Positions 8,960 through 16,788 of a stretch of 64,000 nucleotides of DNA are shown here, one piece after another. Made by a program: the position numbers and the translations under genes. Positions within the stretch are counted from its first letter, which is position 1. The number at the start of each line of letters is the position of its first letter. This stretch comes from DAOUJW01 sp034421015 (GTDB taxonomy: Bacteria; Chloroflexota; Dehalococcoidia; Lucifugimonadales; UBA2985): NCBI GenBank assembly GCA_034421015.1, contig DAOUKT010000037.1, positions 122,483 to 186,482 on the forward strand, in the 5' to 3' direction. The notes beneath the pieces were generated by a model. It was not told the origin of the DNA, did not search any database, and worked only from the letters and a program-made list of their open reading frames with translations.

Positions 8960-9030
8960 AAACTATCTTCATTGAAAAGCCTAGAAGGAGGCCAATCGCC
9001 TCCGGGAACAGTCACAGGAGAATTAGACGT

Positions 9031-10035
9031 ATGAGCAGCAAGTCCATAATCGCCATCACAATGGGGGACCCGTGCGGAATCGGGCCGGAGATTGTGGCCA
9101 AGGCCCTCGCCATACCGGAGATTGCCCAGGAGTGCCACCCCCTGGTGATTGGCAACGCCCCGCTGCTCAGGAAGACGGCGGTGGACCTGGGCCTTGCCCT
9201 GGACATTACCCCCGTTTTCTCCGCCGCCCAGGCCGCGGACAACGCCATCTCCATCCTTGACCCTGGCAACCTCAGGCCGGAGGACGTTGTCCCCGGGCAG
9301 ATCAGCGCCGCGGCCGGAAGGGCGTGCGTTGAGTGGGTGCTGCGAGCGGGTGAGCTGGCGCTTTCAGGGGACGTGCAGGCGATGGCCACCGCTCCCATCA
9401 ACAAGGAGGCAGCCCAGGCGGCGGGCTACCAGGACATCGGGCACCTGGAGCTTCTGCAGAGCCTCAGCGAGGCCCCGCAGGTGGCCACCATGCTCACGGC
9501 GGGCAGCCTGCGCGTCGTGCACCTGACCACCCACAGGTCCCTGGCCCGGGCTGTGGCCTACGTCACCATGGACAACGTGCTGGCAAAGATCGAGCTGATC
9601 CAGACCTGCTTCAAGGACTGGGGCTTCGACTCGCCCCGCATTGCGGTGGCGGCCCTGAACCCCCACGGAGGCGACGGCGGCCTGCTGGGGCGGGAGGAGA
9701 TCGACGAGATCGCGCCGGCCGTGGAGGCGGGCCGCAAGCAGGGCATCGACGTGACGGGGCCTGTGCCTGCGGACTCGGTCTTTCCCCAGGCCGCGGAGGG
9801 CCGCTACGACGCCGTCCTGGCCCTCTACCACGACCAGGGTCACATCCCAATCAAGATGAAGGACTTCGAGGGCAGCGTAAGCATTAACCTGGGGCTGCCG
9901 TTCACCCGCACGTCGGTCGACCACGGAACGGCTTTCGACATAGCGGGGAAGGGGATAGCCAGCGCCAGGGGCATGGTGGCGTCGATTGAGGTTGCCACCG
10001 TCATGGCGAACACCGGATGCCTGCCCCGGGAGTAG
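9031..10035 (+). CDS. pdxA: 4-hydroxythreonine-4-phosphate dehydrogenase (PdxA family)
   Basis: NAD-dependent, metal-using dehydrogenase of the DXP-dependent pyridoxal phosphate pathway. It opens with the family signature IAITMGDPCGIGPEI. It also contains ATAPINKEA, GHLELL, HDQGHIPIKM and FTRTSVDHGTAFDIAGKG, the regions that bind substrate and metal through His/Asp. Length 334 aa is typical. Some PdxA relatives act on 4-phospho-threonate/erythronate in sugar-acid catabolism; no kinase partner for that role is adjacent, so the vitamin B6 role is the simpler reading. It stands alone between two repeat clusters. Confidence 0.85.
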   Translation: MSSKSIIAITMGDPCGIGPEIVAKALAIPEIAQECHPLVIGNAPLLRKTAVDLGLALDITPVFSAAQAADNAISILDPGNLRPEDVVPGQISAAAGRACVEWVLRAGELALSGDVQAMATAPINKEAAQAAGYQDIGHLELLQSLSEAPQVATMLTAGSLRVVHLTTHRSLARAVAYVTMDNVLAKIELIQTCFKDWGFDSPRIAVAALNPHGGDGGLLGREEIDEIAPAVEAGRKQGIDVTGPVPADSVFPQAAEGRYDAVLALYHDQGHIPIKMKDFEGSVSINLGLPFTRTSVDHGTAFDIAGKGIASARGMVASIEVATVMANTGCLPRE

Positions 10036-10058
10036 GCGAGGCGCAAGGCGGACCGCCA

Positions 10059-10169
10059 CCCGCTCATGGTGAGCATGTCGAACCATTTGAGCGGGCCAAT
10101 ACTGCTTCAACCGCTCACTCCCTTCGACAGGCTCAGAGCCTGCCCCGTACTGGATACGGGGGTGAGCGG
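10059..10169. repeat. Two more dispersed palindromic repeats
   Basis: Unit 10059-10095 is the 37-bp short form (CCCGCTCATGGTGAGC ... CCATTTGAGCGGG). Unit 10111-10169 is the long form with the inner TGCCCCGTACTGGATACGGG hairpin. They fill most of the pdxA-proC gap. The short form reappears in exact inverse at 51553-51589, differing only at a few inner positions. Confidence 0.8.
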
Positions 10170-10201
10170 AATAGAATATCGCCTGCGCGACCATGAGCGA
10201 G

Positions 10202-10210
10202 TGCTATAAT
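10202..10210 (+). promoter_or_regulatory. Extended -10 promoter of proC
   Basis: TGCTATAAT (10202-10210) is a perfect extended -10 element, 19 bp before the proC ATG. No good -35 box is visible, as expected for the extended type. It abuts the repeat cluster. Confidence 0.55.
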
Positions 10211-10229
10211 GACATTGAGATGCTAACCC

Positions 10230-11048
10230 ATGGCTGAACAACTGAAACTGGCATTCATTGGCGGCGGCACTATGGCCGAGGCCATCCTGTCCGGCGTGCT
10301 GGACAACGGGCTGGCAGCGCCCGGCGGTGTCCGCGTTGGGGAGCCTGTGGAGGGTCGCAGGAACTACCTCAGCGAGCGGTACGGCGTTGGGACTACGTCT
10401 GACAACTGCCAGGCCATCGAGTCGGCTGACCTGGCTATTCTTGCCGTGAAGCCACAACAGCTGGGCGACGTGCTCGGAGAGCTGCGGGGCCGCTTGACCG
10501 CTTCACAGGCTGCTTTGTCGATTGTCGCCGGGGCGACAATGAAGAGCATTGCCAAGGGTCTGGACCATCCGGCCGTCATCCGCGTCATGCCCAACACGCC
10601 GGCGCAGGTGGGGCAGGGGATGAGCGTCTGGACGGCGTCCGCGGCCGTGAGCGCCCGTCACGAAGAGGCGGCCCGCACAATTCTGAAGTCCCTGGGTGAA
10701 GAGGTGTACGTGGCCGAGGAGAAGTACCTGGACATGGCGACGGCCCTCAGCGCCAGCGGCCCCGCCTACGTCTTCCTGTTCCTAGAGTCCCTCATCGACG
10801 CCGGGGTGTACCTGGGGCTGTCCAGGGACATGGCCCAGGTGTTGGCCCTGCAGACCGTGTACGGAAGCGCGGCCCTGGCCAAGAGCTCCGGCAGGCACCC
10901 GGCGGAGCTGCGCAACATGGTGACGTCGCCGGGAGGGACCACGGCCGAGGCTCTTCTGTCCATGGAGGACGACGGGCTGAGGAGCGCCATCATCAACGGC
11001 GTCATAGCCGCGCACGAGAAGGCCGCGGCCCTGGGTGAGGAAGACTAG
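10230..11048 (+). CDS. proC: Pyrroline-5-carboxylate reductase
   Basis: Last step of proline synthesis, reducing pyrroline-5-carboxylate with NAD(P)H. The N-terminal Rossmann motif is FIGGGTMAEA (about 9-18). AVKPQQL, RVMPNTPAQVGQGMSV, ALSASGPAYVF and MVTSPGGTTAEAL match the family in order. Length 272 aa is normal. The stop overlaps the GTG start of the yggT gene by one base (TAGTG), so the two are translationally coupled, a pairing seen in many bacteria. Confidence 0.95.
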   Translation: MAEQLKLAFIGGGTMAEAILSGVLDNGLAAPGGVRVGEPVEGRRNYLSERYGVGTTSDNCQAIESADLAILAVKPQQLGDVLGELRGRLTASQAALSIVAGATMKSIAKGLDHPAVIRVMPNTPAQVGQGMSVWTASAAVSARHEEAARTILKSLGEEVYVAEEKYLDMATALSASGPAYVFLFLESLIDAGVYLGLSRDMAQVLALQTVYGSAALAKSSGRHPAELRNMVTSPGGTTAEALLSMEDDGLRSAIINGVIAAHEKAAALGEED

Positions 11049-11299
11049 TGGCAGCCCTTGTCAACGCCATAATAACGCTGCTCTACCTGGCGATACTGGG
11101 GCGCGTCATAATCGACTGGCTGGTAATAGGCAGGGTCATGCAGCCCCAGAACCCCATACGGTACGCCCTCATAAGCATAACGGAGCCTTTCCTGGCCCCC
11201 ATCCGCCGATACACCACCTTCGGGACAATAGACCTCAGCCCAATGGTGGCAATCTTCGTCCTGATAATCATCCAGAACGTGGTGCGAGCAAGCCTCTAG
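11048..11299 (+). CDS. YggT family membrane protein
   Basis: An 83-aa integral membrane protein. Two hydrophobic helices (about 3-24 and 63-80) flank the family motif NPIRYALISITEPFLAPIRR. YggT proteins are small membrane proteins found next to proC or cell-division genes, with roles suggested in osmotic or envelope maintenance; the exact function is not settled. The GTG start overlaps the proC stop. It ends 18 bp before the convergent AOR gene. Confidence 0.85.
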   Translation: MAALVNAIITLLYLAILGRVIIDWLVIGRVMQPQNPIRYALISITEPFLAPIRRYTTFGTIDLSPMVAIFVLIIIQNVVRASL

Positions 11300-11317
11300 C
11301 GTGGGCCTTGGTGAGCC

Positions 11318-13204
11318 TCAGGACCCGACTTTCGCCTCCTCCACGCCCCACACCTCCGGCATGAGGCGCTGAAGCCCAAGCTCTCGCATGGTCTCCGGAA
11401 GGGGCTTGCCGGTCTCCCTGTCCCAGCCTGCGGTCCTGTAGTATGTGGACACCATCGTCTCCCAGTTTGCCTTGGCGCTGGTTCCCGCAGCCGGCCCGTC
11501 GATGGGCGTTGACCAGTACCTCTCAGACGGCCTCTCCAGGTCCACGCCCAGGCCGCACCTGAGGTTGAACAGGCGGAACATGGCCGCGCTCCGCTTGCCG
11601 AACTCCATGGCCTCTTCCTTGGTGTAGTCCCAGCCGGTCAGGGCGTTCAGCGCCCGGCATATCAGCTCAACGTAGGTGTTCACCGTGAAGCTGCACACGC
11701 CCAGGGCGTCCACGAAGTTGCGCTTGCCCAGCATGGCTGCCAGGTTGTAGGCAACGGCTTCGGGATCGAATGGATCGTGGGTCTCCGGCAGGCCGAACTC
11801 CTGGGGCTGCTGGCCTCCACCCTCGATGGTGCCGATGTTGGTGACGCAACCGTCCAGCATCTCGGACCAGCGACCGCGATGGTCGTGGCCCCGGGGCGTG
11901 GTGCCCTTGTGAACGAAGACCGCGCAGTCGTAGGCATCTCCGCCAAGTCGCTCCGCGGCGCGCTTCACGCCCTCCGCCAGCACGTCGCCGAAGCCCTCTC
12001 GATGGGTGATCATCTGCAGCAGGGCGTTGGCAGCCTCCGAGTCGCCCCACCTCATCTCCAGGCCGCCCAGCTGCTCCTTTGTGATGTAGCCCTTCTCGTA
12101 GCACTCCATCACCCAGCCAATCACCCACCCGAACTCATTGACGTCCACGCCTGCCTTGTCCGTCTGGGTGTTGAGCCACATCATAGCGGCGGTGTCCACG
12201 CTGCCGATCTGCGGGCCGCACATGGCGATGCCCTCGGACTCCGCCTCGTCCACCAGCGCGCCCTCGTAGCTGCCCTCAGGCACCACCAGGATGTGGCAAT
12301 GGCCCTTCATCCCGCAGCCGCTGCACTGGTGGCCGCGGTGGGGGAACTTCTGGCGAAGGGTCGCAGGCTCCAGCTCGTCCAGTCGCTCCATGACCGGGTA
12401 GATGTTGGTGGTCAGGTTCTTGATGGACAGCGCCCCCGACCGGTTGTTGCGAAGGGGGCCGCCCAGGGTCCCGTACTCGTAGGTGGGAGTGCCCTTGACC
12501 TCGTGGCTTATCACGTCGGCGGCCTGCATGAGGCCCGCCGGATCGTGGACGGCGACGCCCCCGCTCCCGCGGACAATGGCGACGCACTTCACCTTCTTCA
12601 CGCCCATCACTGCGCCGCAGCCGTTCTTGCTCGCCACGTGGCCGTAGTCGCCCTGGATGATGGCCCACCTGACCATGTTCTCGCCCGCCGGGCCAATGCC
12701 GTACACGCTCATCTGGTGGCCGCTCAGCCCGTACTCCTCCTGCAGCGCGTCCTGGGTCTCCCAAGTGTCCCTGCCGAGCAGGTGCGATGCGTCCCTCAGC
12801 TCCACAACGTCGTCGTTTATATGGACGTAGACCCACCTGCTGGCCTGCCCCTGGAGTACGATGCCGTCGTAGCCGCAGTACTTCAGGTTGGCTCCGAAGA
12901 AGCCCTGGGCGTTGGTGACGACTGCGCCGCCTGTCATTGCGCCCTTGGTCACGACGGTGAGGCTTCCCGTCCCCCAGACCGGCGTGCCCGCAAGGGGCCC
13001 TGAGCCGAGGAACAGCCGATTCTCGGGATCGTCCCAGGCGACCTCCGGGGGCACCTCCTCCCACAGGATCTTGTAGCCAATGCCCACGGCTCCCAGGTAG
13101 TACCGGCACTCCTCCGGGGTAAGCGTCTCGGTCCAGACGCGCTCCGTGGTCAGGTCTATGCGCAGGATTCTTCCGGTGTAACCGCCCGGCATCTTTGTCT
13201 CCAT
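11318..13204 (-). CDS. Aldehyde:ferredoxin oxidoreductase family protein
   Basis: A tungsten/molybdenum bis-pterin enzyme of the AOR family, which interconverts aldehydes and carboxylic acids with ferredoxin; the substrate here is unknown. Length 628 aa is normal. The N-terminal domain has GYTGRILRIDLT, GSGPLAGTPVWGTG and NAQGFFGANLKYCGYDGIV. Cluster cysteines are C294, C297 and C303 plus C504 in DALGVC. The third cysteine spacing (CX2CX5C) is two residues longer than the usual CX2CX3C. AAAGGAGGTG precedes the ATG. No ferredoxin-like or molybdopterin gene is adjacent. Confidence 0.88.
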   Translation of the reverse strand: METKMPGGYTGRILRIDLTTERVWTETLTPEECRYYLGAVGIGYKILWEEVPPEVAWDDPENRLFLGSGPLAGTPVWGTGSLTVVTKGAMTGGAVVTNAQGFFGANLKYCGYDGIVLQGQASRWVYVHINDDVVELRDASHLLGRDTWETQDALQEEYGLSGHQMSVYGIGPAGENMVRWAIIQGDYGHVASKNGCGAVMGVKKVKCVAIVRGSGGVAVHDPAGLMQAADVISHEVKGTPTYEYGTLGGPLRNNRSGALSIKNLTTNIYPVMERLDELEPATLRQKFPHRGHQCSGCGMKGHCHILVVPEGSYEGALVDEAESEGIAMCGPQIGSVDTAAMMWLNTQTDKAGVDVNEFGWVIGWVMECYEKGYITKEQLGGLEMRWGDSEAANALLQMITHREGFGDVLAEGVKRAAERLGGDAYDCAVFVHKGTTPRGHDHRGRWSEMLDGCVTNIGTIEGGGQQPQEFGLPETHDPFDPEAVAYNLAAMLGKRNFVDALGVCSFTVNTYVELICRALNALTGWDYTKEEAMEFGKRSAAMFRLFNLRCGLGVDLERPSERYWSTPIDGPAAGTSAKANWETMVSTYYRTAGWDRETGKPLPETMRELGLQRLMPEVWGVEEAKVGS

Positions 13205-13234
13205 AGGAACACCTCCTTTGGCTTGATGGTGGAA

Positions 13235-13681
13235 TCAGTCGCAGCGCTGCCTAAGCAGCCTCCTGTGCGTACTGGTTACAGCCTGGTCGCGTATGGTGGT
13301 ATAGATTCTGCCTCCGCTTACGTTGTCCCTAAAGTCCCTTTGCAAGGCGGAGTCATTGGTGAACAGTAGGCGGGCATGGCCAACAATTGCGAGGGCGATA
13401 ACGTGAGCGTCATTCGATCTGCAGGCGCCCCGATTTTCCAAGTCAGTTGTCTCGGAGGCTACCCGGTCGTCTGGAATTATCTTGGCTACCCCGATCTTTA
13501 CTGATACCCCAAGCCATCTCTGGAACTTCTGAAGCCCGCTTAGCTCCTGCAAAAGCCTCCCGCCTACAATCAACCTGCCGCCTCGCTCTGGGGTCAGCCA
13601 GTCAAGAAAGTGCTTGCCCGCAGGTGATGGTGAATCCCCAAAAACTTGATCTCGTACATTGGCGTCAACAATAGAGCACAT
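13235..13681 (-). CDS. PIN-domain protein, probable ribonuclease
   Basis: A 148-aa protein with the acidic tetrad of PIN nucleases: D6 (IVDAN), E46 (LLQELSG), D91 (SNDAHVIALA) and D110 (LLFTNDSAL). PIN proteins cut RNA with Mg2+ and often act as toxins. The ATG immediately follows the stop of the upstream ATPase gene (TGAATG), so the two are translationally coupled. No VapB-type antitoxin is next to it; the partner here is the ATPase. The gene is less GC-rich than the flanking AOR gene, which suggests horizontal acquisition. The nuclease activity and toxic role are inferred. Confidence 0.75.
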   Translation of the reverse strand: MCSIVDANVRDQVFGDSPSPAGKHFLDWLTPERGGRLIVGGRLLQELSGLQKFQRWLGVSVKIGVAKIIPDDRVASETTDLENRGACRSNDAHVIALAIVGHARLLFTNDSALQRDFRDNVSGGRIYTTIRDQAVTSTHRRLLRQRCD

Positions 13682-15040
13682 TCACAAGCCTATTGAGCGT
13701 CGCATCTCGTCCATGAAGAACTGGCCGTATCCTGGCGGAGGGTTGACAATATTCCCATCAGCGTCCAACTCCAGTGAGTGGATATTGGCCTCCAACCCGT
13801 TCCTCTCAAAGTATAGAATTGAAACGTCCTCCGGCTTGAGGTCGGTCTTTTTGTCCCGCACGTCCATGCGCACGCGGTCTAGGATGTAGTCGCTGTGTGT
13901 CTCCACTATTATCTGCCTGTCCCAACTTGCGAGGCGGCAGAACAGGCTTCCAAGGGCAGCCTGTGCAGTAGGGTGCAAGTGTACTTCAGGTTGTTGCAGT
14001 AGAAAAACGGAGGCGTGGTATTCCCGGAGCAGCTCAATCAGGACCGGTAGTATCTGGCTTACTCCGTAGCCAACGTCGATCAAATTCCTCCTTCTACCCT
14101 TTAGTCTCCCACCAGATTTTCTGATCTGTAACTGGAATGGAGAGCCTTCCGACTTGCCCAAAGGTTCTATGGCGATCTCATCAAACAGGCCAGATCTCTC
14201 CCCAAACTCCTCGATAGTTTCTTTCAGACTCAGCCATTCGTTCGGGGAATGTCTAGACATGTTTGCGAGAAGTGTTGGTATGTACTCTCCCTCCGGGTCC
14301 TGGAAAGGCCGTGAGGGATCGTATGTGCGCTTGGGCGTTGACCTGACGGGCGCACCCGCAAAGATGGGATTACTGCCTCGGACATCATGAATCGGATATG
14401 GGAGTGTATGCGTGAGCTGAGATATATACCCCAAATCGTCTTCAGTTAAGGTATGAGAGGACTTTTCGTCCATATCACTCCGAGACTCTTCAGGCATTCC
14501 CGACAGTGGCCATAACTGACTCCATTGGCTGATCAAGCTGGACAAGGGAATAAGGAAGTCGTCAACATACATGGGCACGCCTTCTGGGATACTCGCAATC
14601 ACCTGACGGTCGAATACCGCCAACCTTATATTATCCTGGGAGACCTCGATACGCAGTCCGTCAGAAGAGACACTACGAGTGGTGGGAAATGGGACACCAT
14701 TCCTTGACTCAAATGTCGCTTTGAAGGACACTGAGTCTTCGGAGTCCCATCTCGGTCCAACGAACCAAATTGGCGCCTTCCGGCTGAATCCTGCCTCAAG
14801 TGATTTCTCTCCACTCTGCCCACTGTTGTAGGCAATCTCGCTGAACGTGCCCAAGTCGTAAGGAGGATCCCGGAAATCCGGGACCCTTGATTCAAAAGCC
14901 ACTTGACGCAGGGCGCGCACCAATGCCAAGAAAGAGGTCTTTCCAGTGCTATTCTCACCAACCAGAAGAGTCAGGGGCGCCAGGCGCGCCTTCTGCTCCT
15001 CTCGGAAGCAGCGGAAGTTCTTGAGTGTGACCTCGTGCAT
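13682..15040 (-). CDS. AAA/ABC-type ATPase, DUF3696-like
   Basis: A 452-aa SMC/ABC-like ATPase of the AAA_15/AAA_21 kind. Walker A is GENSTGKTS (28-36), the signature-like segment VGYGVSQILPVL (323-334), Walker B FLLQQPEVHLHP (346-357) and the switch histidine ETHSDYIL (380-387). The tail DGNIVNPPPGYGQFF resembles the DUF3696 end. The usual acidic residue just before PE is Gln (QQPE). Proteins of this type are common in phage-defence loci, paired with an effector; here the effector candidate is the coupled PIN protein. GC in 14401-14460 is 27/60, well below neighbours. Confidence 0.8.
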   Translation of the reverse strand: MHEVTLKNFRCFREEQKARLAPLTLLVGENSTGKTSFLALVRALRQVAFESRVPDFRDPPYDLGTFSEIAYNSGQSGEKSLEAGFSRKAPIWFVGPRWDSEDSVSFKATFESRNGVPFPTTRSVSSDGLRIEVSQDNIRLAVFDRQVIASIPEGVPMYVDDFLIPLSSLISQWSQLWPLSGMPEESRSDMDEKSSHTLTEDDLGYISQLTHTLPYPIHDVRGSNPIFAGAPVRSTPKRTYDPSRPFQDPEGEYIPTLLANMSRHSPNEWLSLKETIEEFGERSGLFDEIAIEPLGKSEGSPFQLQIRKSGGRLKGRRRNLIDVGYGVSQILPVLIELLREYHASVFLLQQPEVHLHPTAQAALGSLFCRLASWDRQIIVETHSDYILDRVRMDVRDKKTDLKPEDVSILYFERNGLEANIHSLELDADGNIVNPPPGYGQFFMDEMRRSIGL

Positions 15041-15124
15041 TTTAGGACCCTTACGGTCGATTGAACCGGCACAAGCGCACCGGAACTCTCCGTAAGTTTA
15101 TCACATACGGAAAGGCCAGCCGCC

Positions 15125-16501
15125 CTACGGCCGCGCTTCGGAGGCGGGGGCGTCGTCGTCAGGCAGGACGGCGGACTTGGGCGGGTTGGGACGCTTGGCG
15201 AAGACTAGGAAGCCAACGCCCACCAGCATCGCTATTATGAAGCTGGTGAAGGCCACCGTATAGCTGCCGGTTGTGTCGTAGATCCAGCCGGCGAAGACCG
15301 GGCCGGTGACGGTGGTCGGAATGTGGAACAGCTGGTTGAAGCCCCGGATGGTGGCGTAGTTCTTCCGGCCAAAGTATTCGCCGACTATGGCCATGTACAC
15401 CGGGATTGCGCCGCCATAAGAGATGCCGTAGACCACCACGAAGAGCCAGACCTGGGTCATGCTGGTGGCGGTCATCAGGATGTATATGCCCAGGGTCTGG
15501 AGCAGCAGAGTGCCAATCATAATGTGCCGCTTGTCCATATAGTCGCCCAGCACGCCGAAGCCCAGTCGCCCTATGAGGCTGATGGTGACCATGCCTCCCA
15601 GAGCGGCGCTGGCCAGCACCAGGGGGATGTCCCGGACCTCCGTGAGGTACTTGATCTGGTGCACCACTATGGACGTCATCACAAATGCCCTGGCGCCCGT
15701 GCCCAGAATGAGCATCCAGAACGCCATTGTGGACAGCGCCTCTCTGACGCTGAAGTCGTACTCCGACCAGGCCACCTTCATAGACGATGGGCCGCGTTTT
15801 CCCTGTGGGGGAGCCGCGCTGGCCTGAACGGCGGCGGTGTGGGGGTCGTCGCCATCCGGCAGGTAGCCGTACTGCTCCGGCTTGTGTCTCAGAAGCAGGG
15901 ACAGGGGGATGATGATGACAAATACGCCTATGCCTGCAATGAACGACGTTGTTCGCCATCCGTAAACGTCCACCAGGAAGCCCAGTATGAAGACCGTGAG
16001 GCCGCTGCCGCCTGCGCCCAGGGAGAAGATGGCAAAGGCGCGGGAGCGTTTCCTGATGAACCAGGCGTTGACCGACGCCATGCTGGCGTGCCCGAAGCCG
16101 GTGTTGTAGCCAATGGACATCCACCCGGCGTAGAGCAGGCCAAATGCCACCAGGGCGCTGACATGAATGGGTCCGACCTGGAACGCTGCGACGGAGCTCA
16201 TGGCCATGAAGCCAAAGCCCGTAATCACGGCGCCGATGATGGCCATTTTCCTGGGACCGAACTTGTCGACCGCCCAGCCGATGATCGGTCCTTCAATGCC
16301 ACCCTCCAGGCGGGAAAGGGAGATGATGGCGGCGCCCGCGGCGGCGGTCCATCCAAACTCGTCCAGGAGCGCCTTGTAGAAGATGGGGAATCCGTAGAAC
16401 CAGATGCCCGCGCCGTACACGTTGATTGCGGCGGCGGCGGCAACAATGTACCAGCCGTAGAAAATCTTGGGCTTGCGGATGGGAATGGCGAGAACGCTCA
16501 C
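15125..16501 (-). CDS. Major facilitator superfamily transporter
   Basis: A 12-helix secondary transporter resembling monocarboxylate/oxalate-formate type MFS proteins. It begins FYGWYIVAAAAAINVYG, and the helix 2-3 loop has the MFS signature WAVDKFGPRKM. A second related loop, GDYMDKRH, opens the second half. The substrate cannot be told. I place the start at GTG 16501: an extended -10 (TGGTATCAT, minus strand, 16512-16520) lies just upstream, so any start further upstream (open to 16627) would precede transcription. The mRNA would be nearly leaderless. The tail is short, Pro-rich and acidic. Confidence 0.82.
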   Translation of the reverse strand: MSVLAIPIRKPKIFYGWYIVAAAAAINVYGAGIWFYGFPIFYKALLDEFGWTAAAGAAIISLSRLEGGIEGPIIGWAVDKFGPRKMAIIGAVITGFGFMAMSSVAAFQVGPIHVSALVAFGLLYAGWMSIGYNTGFGHASMASVNAWFIRKRSRAFAIFSLGAGGSGLTVFILGFLVDVYGWRTTSFIAGIGVFVIIIPLSLLLRHKPEQYGYLPDGDDPHTAAVQASAAPPQGKRGPSSMKVAWSEYDFSVREALSTMAFWMLILGTGARAFVMTSIVVHQIKYLTEVRDIPLVLASAALGGMVTISLIGRLGFGVLGDYMDKRHIMIGTLLLQTLGIYILMTATSMTQVWLFVVVYGISYGGAIPVYMAIVGEYFGRKNYATIRGFNQLFHIPTTVTGPVFAGWIYDTTGSYTVAFTSFIIAMLVGVGFLVFAKRPNPPKSAVLPDDDAPASEARP

Positions 16502-16511
16502 TTCGCGAGCT

Positions 16512-16520
16512 ATGATACCA
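16512..16520 (-). promoter_or_regulatory. Extended -10 promoter of the MFS gene
   Basis: Read on the minus strand, TGGTATCAT lies about 10 bp before GTG 16501. No Shine-Dalgarno is visible between them, so the transcript would begin at or within a few bases of the start codon. Confidence 0.45.
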
Positions 16521-16788
16521 CAAATCGCTGGTTGGTACATCCCGAAACGGGAATTGCCTTGAATATGTCCCCGAAAGCGAACTGCAAATACGAATACCTG
16601 AGATAGATGTCGCTGTGATGGCCGCATTCGTTCAGGGGCGCGAAAACGGACCGAATCGCCCGGCTGCTTAAACCGCAGAGAAGCCGCCGTCCACCTCTAT
16701 TTGGGCACAGTGGGATCAGCCGGGACGTGGTCTTAGGCGAGTGAGGCAGCCGGCGCGCCAGGACCTCTTTGGCGTTGGCTTGGGACCT

